Source: Maribacter orientalis
GTDB lineage: Bacteria; Bacteroidota; Bacteroidia; Flavobacteriales; Flavobacteriaceae
NCBI RefSeq assembly: GCF_900109345.1
Contig: NZ_FNZN01000001.1
Span: 317,883-381,882, forward strand
Length of the DNA: 64,000 nucleotides
Direction: 5' to 3'
Shown: positions 1 to 8,342 of the stretch, piece by piece
Layout: every line of letters begins with the position of its first letter
Position numbering within the stretch: position 1 is the stretch's first letter
Made by a program: the position numbers and the translations under genes
Notes under the pieces: generated by a model
The model's input: the letters and a program-made list of their open reading frames with translations, nothing else
Database searches by the model: none
What the model was told of the DNA's origin: nothing

Positions 1-1
1 T

Positions 2-484
2 TCACAGACCGATTTAGAAACTGCAGATTTGGATAGAGAGCGAATAGAGCTTGAAGAGATGCCCGAAGAAGAACTTTTGGAACTTGCGCAGATTTATAAA
101 GAAAGAGGGTTAGATTCTAATTTAGCATTACAGGTTGCCAAACAATTAACAGCACATAACGCCCTAGAAGCTCATGCACGAGATGAATTGGGTATCAACG
201 ACATTACGCAAGCAAAACCATTAGTCGCTGCATTATCATCAGGAGCCTCTTTCATTTTTGGAGGGTTATTGCCAGTTTTGGTAGCCTATTTTGGTTCGCT
301 TGAATACATGGAATATGTTCAATATATTTTCGCAGTTGTGTTCTTGGCTTTATTAGGTGCAATAGCAGCAAAAGCTGGAGGGTCTAATATTTGGAAAGCT
401 ATTTTAAGAATCAGTTTTTGGGGTACTGTGGCCATGGCAATTACAGCCTTGATAGGACATTTTTTTGAGGTGAACTTAGCTTAG
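2..484 (+). CDS. VIT1/CCC1 family membrane transporter, C-terminal part
   Basis: The reading frame is open from the first bases of the window, so the gene starts upstream; the TTG at 29 is only an internal leucine codon. What is visible is an acidic cytoplasmic stretch (EEMPEEELLELAQIYKERGL) followed by about three hydrophobic segments, roughly residues 62-85, 96-114 and 122-146 counted from the TTG. The order 'acidic helical loop, then ALSSGASFIFGGLLP' is characteristic of the VIT1/CCC1 family, which moves Fe2+ or Mn2+ across a membrane. The N-terminal helices, including the metal pore, lie outside the window, so substrate cannot be judged. The next gene is convergent, 7 bp away. Family assignment is good; metal specificity is inference. 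Confidence 0.8.
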   Translation, partial: SQTDLETADLDRERIELEEMPEEELLELAQIYKERGLDSNLALQVAKQLTAHNALEAHARDELGINDITQAKPLVAALSSGASFIFGGLLPVLVAYFGSLEYMEYVQYIFAVVFLALLGAIAAKAGGSNIWKAILRISFWGTVAMAITALIGHFFEVNLA

Positions 485-491
485 TATAAAC

Positions 492-1421
492 TTACTCTTT
501 AATTTCAACGGTAGAATTAATGGTTTCAAAATCTCTCATTGTAGCTTCACCGTTTAAAACTTGCTCAATAAATTGGCTTATCAATTCTGGGAAGTCAAAT
601 CCTAGTGAAGCCCATTCATGCCCGCCTTCTTCACTATTATACACCTTGAAATTTCCATCTAAATCAGATAAACGTTCAGCAATCGATTTAGGTCCATTTA
701 AATTCAAATATCCCACATCGGTTGTAGCACAGTAACGGTGAGCATTGGTACCGTAAGGCACAACTGAGTCTTTCACACCATGAAAAAAAAGCAATGGTAC
801 TTTGTTTCCATTATAAATATTGTTTTCATCAACGACTGCGCCAGATATACTTATGGCCCCTAGTATGTTTGCGTCTGGGTAGGGTAGGTCTTTAAAACGA
901 TAATCATACCGCATAAAAAGAAAGTTCAATACCGTTTCTGCTCCGGCGCTGCTTCCAATTAAGAAAATTTTTGAAGAATCTACTTGAAAAGGTTTTTCTT
1001 CCTTTGTTAGATAATTTATCGCTTTTGAAAGGTCGGCAACAGCTTCTGTGTAGGTGTTCATTTTAATAGAAGCAGCACAATCGCAACCGAAAGATTTTCC
1101 TTTTCGTGATAGTCTATAATCTATAGAAGCAACATTGAATCCTAATTTCGCCAAGTAGGTACTAATACCTTTTTCATCACCACCGTTACGTTGACCTGCT
1201 GTAAAACCACCACCATGAACCAAAATTATAGTTGGTTTCATCTTAAAAGTATCTGTTTGTACTGTATAAAAGTCAAGTAACAGCGTATCTGCGTAATTAT
1301 AAGTTTTCATTTTAACGTTTCCTTTCATAGAATCGGTAGATTGCCCAATGATAGGATTCATAATTAGAAAGAAACCAACTAAAAGAAGGTATTTATAAAA
1401 TTCAAAGATTTTCAAATTCAT
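492..1421 (-). CDS. Exported alpha/beta-hydrolase (esterase/lipase type)
   Basis: A 309-residue alpha/beta-hydrolase. The ATG at 1421 is chosen over one 30 bases upstream because it puts a hydrophobic signal peptide (FYKYLLLVGFFLIM...IIGQS) at the N terminus. Seen motifs: the oxyanion-hole HGGG (VHGGGFTAG), the nucleophile elbow GSSAG (Ser about residue 158 from this start), a late Asp in FHGVKDSVVPYG and the His in GGHEW near the C terminus. The pattern is that of hormone-sensitive-lipase/BD-FAE-like carboxylesterases acting on small esters or acetylated carbohydrates. It is monocistronic and convergent with the transporter on its 3' side. Substrate is unknown. Confidence 0.8.
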   Translation of the reverse strand: MNLKIFEFYKYLLLVGFFLIMNPIIGQSTDSMKGNVKMKTYNYADTLLLDFYTVQTDTFKMKPTIILVHGGGFTAGQRNGGDEKGISTYLAKLGFNVASIDYRLSRKGKSFGCDCAASIKMNTYTEAVADLSKAINYLTKEEKPFQVDSSKIFLIGSSAGAETVLNFLFMRYDYRFKDLPYPDANILGAISISGAVVDENNIYNGNKVPLLFFHGVKDSVVPYGTNAHRYCATTDVGYLNLNGPKSIAERLSDLDGNFKVYNSEEGGHEWASLGFDFPELISQFIEQVLNGEATMRDFETINSTVEIKE

Positions 1422-1451
1422 ATGGGGTGATTGAGCTGTTACTAGGTACAT

Positions 1452-1821
1452 TTAAAGTAAACAGAATAATATTAAAACGTTATAAATCGATTTATCAATG
1501 AAAATCTTATTTGATTGATTTAGGCATCACATATAAATTGATTTTATAGCTACTAATGCTAAAATCAGGCAAATGTACTCTGTAAGTCCTTAAAATCTAG
1601 TAATTAATGAAATAATAGATGGGTTCGGGTTCTTATGCAGTCTTCGAAAACCCTTTCGAAAGTTTTGATAGTATACCGATGGGAGTACTTGGGCTTATGA
1701 CTTGAACGCTATAGAATTATGTTGCTCCATTAATTTTAATTAGCGCTTGATATAAAGTATCTTTGAGGAGAATTCAGTAGTTTTAAAGCAAACACAAACC
1801 TTAAAAACAATATTACAATAC
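1452..1821. other. Intergenic region with possible transketolase promoter and a small inverted repeat
   Basis: No convincing gene. At 1759-1766 the sequence TATCTTTG matches the Bacteroidota -7 element TAnnTTTG and lies 55 bp before the transketolase ATG; no TTG is found at the usual distance upstream, so the promoter call is moderate. At 1643-1660 there is a 7-bp inverted repeat (TTCGAAA, 4-base loop ACCC, TTTCGAA) not followed by a T-run; it could be an operator or chance. Confidence 0.4.
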
Positions 1822-3852
1822 ATGAATAAGGAACTAGATCAATTAGCAGCTGATAATATAAGGGCATTAGCAGTAGCCATGGTGGAAAAGGCAAACTCTG
1901 GACACCCAGGCGGACCAATGGGAGGCGCAGACTACATGCACATTTTATACTCTGAATTTTTCAACTACGATCCTTCAGATATGAAGTGGCCTTTTCGTGA
2001 TCGTTTTTTCATGGATGCAGGGCACTTATCAACCTTAATGTATGCTCAGTATTATCTATTGGGTAATTACGAAAAAAATGATGTCGCTAATTTTAGACAA
2101 TGGGGTTCAGTAACTCCGGGTCACCCAGAAGTTGATGTGGCAAGAGGTATTGAAAATACATCTGGACCATTAGGTCAAGGACATACAATGGGAGTAGGAG
2201 CTGCAGTTGCTGCAAATTTCTTAAAAGCTCGTTTTGGAGATTGGATGAACCATAAAATTTATGGTTTTATTTCTGATGGTGGTGTACAAGAAGAAATATC
2301 ACAAGGTGCAGGTAGAATTGCTGGCCATTTAGGTTTAAGCAATTTTATTATGTTCTACGATTCTAATGATGTTCAACTTTCATCTAAAACAGATGAAGTT
2401 ACTTCTGAGAATACGGCTATGAAATATGAATCATGGGGATGGAATGTTGTTACTATCGACGGTCATGACCATGAGCAAATAAGAAAAGCACTATCAGATG
2501 CTAATGCAGAAACCGAAAGGCCTACTTTGATTATTGGTAAAACGATAATGGGTAAAGGTTGTGTAACTGCAGATGGTTCACCATATGAAGGGTATACGGA
2601 ACTACACGGTAAGCCAATTGGCGATACAGGTGCAGATTATGAAAAAACCTTATTGAATTTAGGTGCCGATGTAGCGAATCCTTTTGATATTTATTCAAAA
2701 GTAGAAGAGTACTACCAAGATATTATCAATAGAAAGAAAGACGAGGTTCAAAATAAAAAGAAAGAAATAGATGCTTGGCGTTCAGAGAATACGGAGCTTT
2801 CTGCAAAATTAGAAGGTTTCTTAGAAGGTAAATTACCTAATCTTGACTTTAGTTCTATAGCGCAAAAAGATGGTCAGGCCACACGTGCCGCTTCATCTAA
2901 TGTTTTAGCATATTTAGCACAGAATGTTGAGAACATGATTGTTTCTTCTGCCGATTTATCGAACAGTGATAAAACGGATGGTTTTTTAAATAAAACTCAC
3001 ATTTTAAAGAAAGGTGATTTCTCTGGTGCTTTCTTACAAGCAGGTGTAGCAGAGTTGACTATGACAGCAATGGCTAACGGTATTGCGCTTCACGGGGGTG
3101 TTATTCCAGTAGTTGCAACGTTCTTCGTATTCTCCGATTATATGAAACCGGCCATACGGTTAAGTTGTATACAAGAATTACCTGTGAAATTTGTTTGGAC
3201 ACACGATGCTTTTAGAGTAGGTGAGGACGGTCCAACACACCAACCAGTTGAGCAAGAAGCTCAAATACGTTTGTTAGAGAAATTGAAGAACCACAGTCAT
3301 GAGCAAAGTTTTGTTGCTTTGCGTCCTGCAGATTCTCAAGAAACTAATGTAGCTTGGAAAATGGCGATGGAAAACACGAAAACTCCGACCGGCCTTATTC
3401 TATCTAGACAAGGTATCAAAGATGTTCCTGCTAAGAGCGGTAACCGTTACCAAGAAGCTTTAGGTGCTGAAAAAGGTGGTTATTTAATACAAGAAGTTAC
3501 TGATCCAGATGTTATCTTAATTGCAAATGGTTCTGAGGTAGCTACATTGGTTGCTGCAACGAAATTGTTGGAGGAAAAAGAAGGTCTTAAAGTAAATATA
3601 GCGTCTATACCATCAGAAGGTATATTCAGACAACAATCTGAAGCATACCAAGAAAAAGTAATTCCGCCGAACAAACCAGTTTTCGGACTTACGGCAGGTT
3701 TACCTGTAAACTTGGAAGGATTAGCAGGAGCTAACGGAAAAGTATTCGGATTAGAGCATTTCGGTTATTCTGCACCAGCAAGTGTATTGGATGAGAAATT
3801 CGGATTCACCGGAGATCAAGTGTATAAAGAAGTAATGGATTTTTTAAACTAA
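1822..3852 (+). CDS. tkt: Transketolase
   Basis: A 676-residue, single-chain transketolase of normal bacterial length. It transfers two-carbon ketol units between pentose-phosphate sugars using thiamine diphosphate in the cytoplasm. Visible features: the N-terminal substrate/ThDP loop ANSGHPGGPMGG, the variant ThDP/metal motif SDGGVQEE followed about 30 residues on by the metal-ligand region YDSND, and the pyrimidine-domain stretch HDAFRVGEDGPTHQPVEQ, which supplies the catalytic Glu and phosphate-binding residues. The C-terminal domain follows. The gene is followed after 25 bp by transaldolase on the same strand and the pair shares one terminator, so the non-oxidative pentose phosphate branch is co-transcribed here. 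Very likely housekeeping. Confidence 0.97.
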   Translation: MNKELDQLAADNIRALAVAMVEKANSGHPGGPMGGADYMHILYSEFFNYDPSDMKWPFRDRFFMDAGHLSTLMYAQYYLLGNYEKNDVANFRQWGSVTPGHPEVDVARGIENTSGPLGQGHTMGVGAAVAANFLKARFGDWMNHKIYGFISDGGVQEEISQGAGRIAGHLGLSNFIMFYDSNDVQLSSKTDEVTSENTAMKYESWGWNVVTIDGHDHEQIRKALSDANAETERPTLIIGKTIMGKGCVTADGSPYEGYTELHGKPIGDTGADYEKTLLNLGADVANPFDIYSKVEEYYQDIINRKKDEVQNKKKEIDAWRSENTELSAKLEGFLEGKLPNLDFSSIAQKDGQATRAASSNVLAYLAQNVENMIVSSADLSNSDKTDGFLNKTHILKKGDFSGAFLQAGVAELTMTAMANGIALHGGVIPVVATFFVFSDYMKPAIRLSCIQELPVKFVWTHDAFRVGEDGPTHQPVEQEAQIRLLEKLKNHSHEQSFVALRPADSQETNVAWKMAMENTKTPTGLILSRQGIKDVPAKSGNRYQEALGAEKGGYLIQEVTDPDVILIANGSEVATLVAATKLLEEKEGLKVNIASIPSEGIFRQQSEAYQEKVIPPNKPVFGLTAGLPVNLEGLAGANGKVFGLEHFGYSAPASVLDEKFGFTGDQVYKEVMDFLN

Positions 3853-3877
3853 GTAATCATTTTAAAATAGATAACAG

Positions 3878-4531
3878 ATGAAATTTTTTATAGATACGGC
3901 AAATTTAGACGAGATTAAGGAAGCTCAGGATATGGGTATTTTAGATGGTGTAACTACCAATCCTTCCTTAATGGCAAAAGAAGGTATTACAGGTGCAGAA
4001 AACATTATGGCGCACTACAAGAAAATTTGTGACCTTGTAGACGGTGATGTAAGTGCTGAGGTAATATCTACCGATTTTGATGGTATGATAGCAGAAGGCG
4101 AGAAGTTGGTTAAAATTAGCCCACAGATCGTTATTAAAGTACCTATGATTAAAGAAGGAGTAAAGGCAATCAAATATTTTTCAGATAAAGGGTATAGAAC
4201 TAACTGTACATTGGTTTTCTCTGTAGGTCAGGCATTATTGGCTGCTAAAGCGGGTGCAACATATGTATCTCCTTTCATTGGCCGTTTAGATGATATCTCA
4301 ACAGATGGTTTAGGTCTTATTGCAGATATTCGTTTGATCTATGATAACTACGGATATGAAACTCAAATATTAGCGGCATCGGTACGTCACGTAATGCACA
4401 TTATCGACTGTGCTAAAATTGGCTCTGATGTTATGACTGGTGGCTTAAGTTCAATTACTGGACTTTTGAAGCACCCATTAACTGATAGCGGTTTAGAGAA
4501 ATTCTTAGCTGATTACAATAAGGGTAACTAA
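3878..4531 (+). CDS. Transaldolase, small (TalC/fructose-6-phosphate aldolase-like) type
   Basis: A 217-residue protein beginning [16 protein letters not shown], the hallmark of the short transaldolase/FSA subfamily (MipB/TalC). Known for the family: class I aldolase chemistry, with the Schiff-base lysine on a beta strand of the TIM barrel; the strand [11 protein letters not shown] carries the expected lysine. Other conserved segments are [19 protein letters not shown] and [11 protein letters not shown]. Placement 25 bp after transketolase supports transaldolase rather than dedicated fructose-6-phosphate aldolase activity, but sequence alone does not separate these. Ends 24 bp before a strong hairpin terminator. 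Confidence 0.93.
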   Translation: MKFFIDTANLDEIKEAQDMGILDGVTTNPSLMAKEGITGAENIMAHYKKICDLVDGDVSAEVISTDFDGMIAEGEKLVKISPQIVIKVPMIKEGVKAIKYFSDKGYRTNCTLVFSVGQALLAAKAGATYVSPFIGRLDDISTDGLGLIADIRLIYDNYGYETQILAASVRHVMHIIDCAKIGSDVMTGGLSSITGLLKHPLTDSGLEKFLADYNKGN

Positions 4532-4554
4532 GCTTATAATTTTATAGTTTTAGT

Positions 4555-4584
4555 AAAAAGCATCACTGAAAAGTGATGCTTTTT
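4555..4584 (+). terminator. Rho-independent terminator after tkt-tal
   Basis: Perfect inverted repeat AAAAAGCATCACT (4555-4567), GAAA tetraloop (4568-4571), AGTGATGCTTTTT (4572-4584), continuing into further T residues. A textbook intrinsic terminator for the pentose phosphate operon. Confidence 0.93.
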
Positions 4585-4689
4585 TTTGTGGTATATTGGT
4601 ACCTATACAAATTGTGTATAGTAACTTGTTGTTATATATTATTGTTGGCACTAATTTAAGTAACTACCATTTTATTTATTTCTGAGTCT

Positions 4690-5868
4690 TTATTCTAAAC
4701 CTACGGTACAATCAGCGTTATTATTTTTAAAGCTATTGCCTGAACCTTCATCTACAATATCACAAATCCCATTATTGAAAGCCGAATTATTAAAAACAGA
4801 ATTGTTTGTTGGGCCTTCATCTCCATCAAAATCGTAAAAATCACTGAAAAAATCTTTTGCAGCGTAAAGATGTATACCTATTTCGTCATTATCATAGCAC
4901 TCGTTATTGGGCCCAATGACATTATTGGAACCTCCACCAAAGACTTCGAGACCGTTTAGTGCATTGTTAGTAGATACATTGTTTTTTACTATGTTATTAT
5001 CGCAATACAAATCAAATTCAGCCCAACTCTCAAGGCTAATACCCCAACCATTTGTTGTATTCACAGTATTTCCTTGAATTCGGGTATTATCTGTATCCCC
5101 TCTAATTACAATACCATAAGCTGGATAGAAGTTGTCCAAATCAGCGATTAGATTGGTAACGGTATTGTTTGTAATGGTATTGTTGGTATTTCCGCCAAAT
5201 GGATGTTCAATACCAAATAATTCAAATATAAAAGCATCTATAAATATACCGGCTTCCATATCACCAGATATTTGGTTCTGAACAATACTGGCATTGTCGC
5301 AATAAGGTAAATAAATGCCTAAATGACCGGATCCATAAATTGTATTACCTTTTATATCAAAACCGTTACTACCCGACTCAGAAGCAATGCCAACCTCACC
5401 CCAGATTGATGTGGTATTGTCTATCTTGAAGTTATGAATTTTAATGTTGTTGGCTAATAATCCGAAACCTCCATTTAAGGTCACATCGCCAATTGCTTTT
5501 ATAAATAATCCTTCCTTGTCAGTTCCTGGAGATTCATTATAGACACCAGACCGAACAAATACTTTACCGTTCTCACAAACCGCAAATAAGGCCTCCTGAA
5601 TTGTAGGGTAGTCATCTGGCACGAAAACCGTTTTCTGGCAATCCGAATTCTTCTTCTTTGCTGTTAAAGAATTTAGTTGTGCTGTCTTTATCTCATCCAT
5701 TTTTTGAGAAATCGACTCAATTATATCCAAACTCATTAAAGACCTTTGCTTTGTAATTATAGCATCAGTATTAAAACTGTTTGTTTGGTCTTCTTGAAAT
5801 TGTGATTCTTCTGTACATGAATAAAATAATAGAAAACTAAAAAGTGATACTGCGATAACTTTTTTCAT
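4690..5868 (-). CDS. Exported right-handed parallel beta-helix lipoprotein (NosD/pectate-lyase-like fold)
   Basis: A 392-residue protein with a lipoprotein signal peptide ending in LFYSC (acceptor Cys18). After a short linker a DUF1565-like start (VFVPDDYPTIQEALFAVCENG) leads into many Asn-rich coils such as NNTITNNTV and GNTIYGSGHLGIYLP, the repetitive pattern of a parallel beta-helix. Such proteins bind or cleave polysaccharides, or act as structural surface proteins; no catalytic residues can be recognised from sequence. It stands alone between the tkt-tal terminator and a long intergenic region. Surface location is inferred from the lipobox. Confidence 0.75.
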   Translation of the reverse strand: MKKVIAVSLFSFLLFYSCTEESQFQEDQTNSFNTDAIITKQRSLMSLDIIESISQKMDEIKTAQLNSLTAKKKNSDCQKTVFVPDDYPTIQEALFAVCENGKVFVRSGVYNESPGTDKEGLFIKAIGDVTLNGGFGLLANNIKIHNFKIDNTTSIWGEVGIASESGSNGFDIKGNTIYGSGHLGIYLPYCDNASIVQNQISGDMEAGIFIDAFIFELFGIEHPFGGNTNNTITNNTVTNLIADLDNFYPAYGIVIRGDTDNTRIQGNTVNTTNGWGISLESWAEFDLYCDNNIVKNNVSTNNALNGLEVFGGGSNNVIGPNNECYDNDEIGIHLYAAKDFFSDFYDFDGDEGPTNNSVFNNSAFNNGICDIVDEGSGNSFKNNNADCTVGLE

Positions 5869-6244
5869 ATTAAATAATTAAAAAAAAGATTTTTAATCAT
5901 CCAATATGGGGGAGATGAAGATTAAATTTCCCTTGTGGTTAGTAATTTGAATTGGAAATTAATTATTATTATTTTAACAATCAAATATTTTTTTAGAAGA
6001 AAATACTAATGCCAACATCTTGTAAAAATAATTACTTGGTTCTTACCTACTTGAAAACTCATAGTTTTTTCCTCTGGTTCGTTTCATTTTTAGTAAGTTA
6101 GTTACTTGCATTCGCAACTATCCTTACACCGACCGTTGTGGTGCATTTCTCATTTTAATATAAAATTTATTTTCAATTACTTGATTAAAACAAACGAATC
6201 TAAAAAAAGGAAAAACTTAATAACGATTATTTTATAAAAAAAAA
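5869..6244. other. Long AT-rich intergenic region
   Basis: No gene seen. The stretch around 6090-6140 contains imperfect self-complementarity (TTGC-ATTC-GCAA core at about 6107-6118, and CACC...GGTG further on), which could fold into a hairpin but has no T-run. Very A/T-rich sequence around 5940-6000 and 6160-6240 flanks it, the latter just before a small membrane ORF. Confidence 0.3.
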
Positions 6245-6403
6245 TTGCTTATTATTTCCATAATTGGACTTGTAATACAATGCTTTGGACTTGGATTTAT
6301 GCTCTATGGAATCAACAATAATGAAAAGTTTACTTGGATTGGCTTTGGAATTATATCTGTTGGATTTATGTTAATAGGAATCGGGCTGATTATGTTTGGA
6401 TAA
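6245..6403 (+). CDS. Possible 52-residue two-helix membrane protein (TTG start)
   Basis: A short open frame not preceded by an ATG; the first usable start is TTG at 6245, and an in-frame stop lies at 6221. The product begins LLIISIIGLVIQCFGLGFML and, after a short polar turn (NNNEKF), has a second hydrophobic helix from TWIGFGIISVGF to the C terminus. The helix-turn-helix hairpin layout with Gly-rich faces is what small membrane proteins look like and is unlikely in random AT-rich DNA, but the weak start and lack of a recognised family keep confidence low. Same strand as the following lipoprotein gene, 45 bp away. Confidence 0.4.
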   Translation: MLIISIIGLVIQCFGLGFMLYGINNNEKFTWIGFGIISVGFMLIGIGLIMFG

Positions 6404-6448
6404 AATAAAACTTAAGAAAAGTAAAACGACACGACAACAAAACCTCCA

Positions 6449-7015
6449 ATGAAAATCAGCTATATCTTACTATTTCTTTTGTATTTCGTAACGGGATGCA
6501 ACGATCAAGAATTAACGCATAAAGAAGCCGTCACTACCTATTATAAGGCTTTCGATTCAGGGAGCTTCAATTACATAAAAACAGTTATCAACGATAGTAT
6601 AACCATTGTCGGAGGAGATTACGTCATGCCCTTTAATGATGATAGTTTTTATGAACACTATAAATGGGATTCCATTTTTAAAACAACCTATAACATTCTT
6701 GAATTAGAAGAGAAAAATAATCAGGTTTTTGCCACTGTAGCTTCAAAGTCTATTAAGAATGAGTTTTTAAAAAACAATCCGCTAACGTGCAAGTTCAAAA
6801 TCTCATTCGAATCTGGGAAAATTTCAAAAATCGAGGATTATGAATACATAGGTACTGATTGGGATAGCTGGGCAAATCAAAGAGATTCTTTAGTAAATTG
6901 GATAAGTAAAAATCACCCTGAACTAGATGGTTTTGTATATGATATGACCATGAAGGGTTCCATAAATTATGTAAAGGCGATTGAGTTATACGAAAATGAT
7001 AAAAAGGCATTGTAG
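6449..7015 (+). CDS. Small exported lipoprotein, NTF2/SnoaL-like shape
   Basis: A 188-residue protein with a lipoprotein signal peptide ending FVTGC (Cys17). The opening of the mature part, HKEAVTTYYKAFDSGSFNYIKTVINDSITIVGGDYVMP, resembles the start of the NTF2/SnoaL fold (helices followed by a strand describing an 'onset' of activity), and a middle KFKISFESGKISKIEDYEYIG strand pair fits too. No catalytic function is evident. It is alone between an intergenic region and the M20 gene. Family assignment is tentative. Confidence 0.6.
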   Translation: MKISYILLFLLYFVTGCNDQELTHKEAVTTYYKAFDSGSFNYIKTVINDSITIVGGDYVMPFNDDSFYEHYKWDSIFKTTYNILELEEKNNQVFATVASKSIKNEFLKNNPLTCKFKISFESGKISKIEDYEYIGTDWDSWANQRDSLVNWISKNHPELDGFVYDMTMKGSINYVKAIELYENDKKAL

Positions 7016-7109
7016 TCAAAGTCAAATTACTTGCGCTTTTGGGTTATTCCATAGTTTATGTTTTTTATAACATTGATGATTAGTCTATAGAAATGGTATA
7101 TTTAACGCT

Positions 7110-8243
7110 ATGAATGAAACATTGGTCCGACTTCGAAAAGAGTTACATCAACACCCTGAACTTTCTGGTGAGGAGCGGGCCACAGCAAAACGCATTGTTG
7201 AATTTGTTAAGGAGTTTCATCCAACCGATATCATTGAAAATATTGGTGGGGAAGGGGTCGCGGTAATCTATAAGTTTGGAAATGACGGACCAACCGTTGC
7301 CATACGTTGTGAGCTAGATGCTTTGCCAATAGTAGAAGAGAATACCTTTTCATATCAATCAAAAAACATAGGCATTTCCCATAAATGTGGGCATGACGGG
7401 CACATGGCCATTGTGGCTGGTTTATCTATGTGGTTGGCAGAAGCTCAATTCAAAAAAGGAAGCGTAGTACTATTGTTTCAACCCGCAGAAGAAACAGGGA
7501 AAGGGGCAGCTAAGATGTTAGCCGATGCTAAGTTCAGAAAGCTTGCTCCAGATTATGTTTTTGCGCTTCATAATTTACCAGGTCAGAAAATGCATTCCAT
7601 ATTAGTTAAGCCTGACTATTTTACAGCAACGGTGCAAAGTCTGTGCATTCAATTGAAAGGAAAAAAAGCACATGCTTCTGAACCAGAAAATGGCGTGAAT
7701 CCGACACTAGCAACGGCAGAATTGATTCAGTTGCTGGCTACGTTTGCTAATCCAAATTTTGAAAGTGATGATTTTGCTTTGCTAACTCCCGTTTGTATTG
7801 ATATAGGCGAAAAAAATTATGGTATTTCTCCTGAAAATGCAGAAATCCATTATACGATACGCACATGGAACGGACAGATAATGATCGAGTTAGAAGACAA
7901 TATTAAAGAGGCAGTTGATGTTGTAGCTAAAAAGCATCAACTGAAATATGATATCGACTGGTTCGAATTTTTCCCTGCTTCTGACAACAATATTGAATGT
8001 GTTAAATGGGTCGAAAAGGTTGCCGCGCAAAAAAGGCTAGAATTAAAGAGGATAAATTCCCCATTAAGATTTGGAGAAGATTTTGGGTGGTTTTCTCAGC
8101 ACTATAAAAGTGCCATCTTCGGTTTAGGTGCAGGAGAACAACATCCTTCCTTACATCATGTCGATTACGACTTTCCCGATGATTTAATAGATACAGGAAC
8201 AACAATGTTTAAGGGCCTAATAACGGAAATTTTAGGGGATTAA
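7110..8243 (+). CDS. M20 family metal-dependent amidohydrolase (IAA-amino acid hydrolase/HipO-like)
   Basis: A 377-residue cytoplasmic protein with no signal peptide. Motifs of the M20D amidohydrolases: RKELHQHPELSGEE at the N terminus, IRCELDALPI, the metal-binding SHKCGHDGHM, FQPAEETGKGA with the catalytic Glu pair, and ALHNLPG; a late His occurs in GAGEQHPSLHH. These enzymes hydrolyse N-acyl amino acids (hippurate, indole-acetyl or N-acetyl amino acids). The gene is followed 99 bp later by the sulfatase promoter, so it is probably a separate transcription unit. Exact substrate unknown. Confidence 0.9.
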   Translation: MNETLVRLRKELHQHPELSGEERATAKRIVEFVKEFHPTDIIENIGGEGVAVIYKFGNDGPTVAIRCELDALPIVEENTFSYQSKNIGISHKCGHDGHMAIVAGLSMWLAEAQFKKGSVVLLFQPAEETGKGAAKMLADAKFRKLAPDYVFALHNLPGQKMHSILVKPDYFTATVQSLCIQLKGKKAHASEPENGVNPTLATAELIQLLATFANPNFESDDFALLTPVCIDIGEKNYGISPENAEIHYTIRTWNGQIMIELEDNIKEAVDVVAKKHQLKYDIDWFEFFPASDNNIECVKWVEKVAAQKRLELKRINSPLRFGEDFGWFSQHYKSAIFGLGAGEQHPSLHHVDYDFPDDLIDTGTTMFKGLITEILGD

Positions 8244-8284
8244 ACCATTACTTTAACCTAAAATATGTAATTATTGGTATTGGC

Positions 8285-8316
8285 TTGCCTTCGAAATAAG
8301 TAAAAAGATATCTTTA
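8285..8316 (+). promoter_or_regulatory. Candidate Bacteroidota promoter for the sulfatase gene
   Basis: TTG at 8285-8287 and TATCTTTA at 8309-8316 are separated by 21 bp, a good fit to the -33 TTG / -7 TAnnTTTG promoter (last base A instead of G). The start site would fall about 20 bp before the sulfatase ATG at 8343. Confidence 0.5.
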
Positions 8317-8342
8317 AGACAAATATTTCCAACCAAACCACC

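Noticed and set aside
6090-6145. Integron attC-like hairpin
   Set aside because: Partial self-complementarity only; no conserved core sites and no integrase or cassette array nearby.
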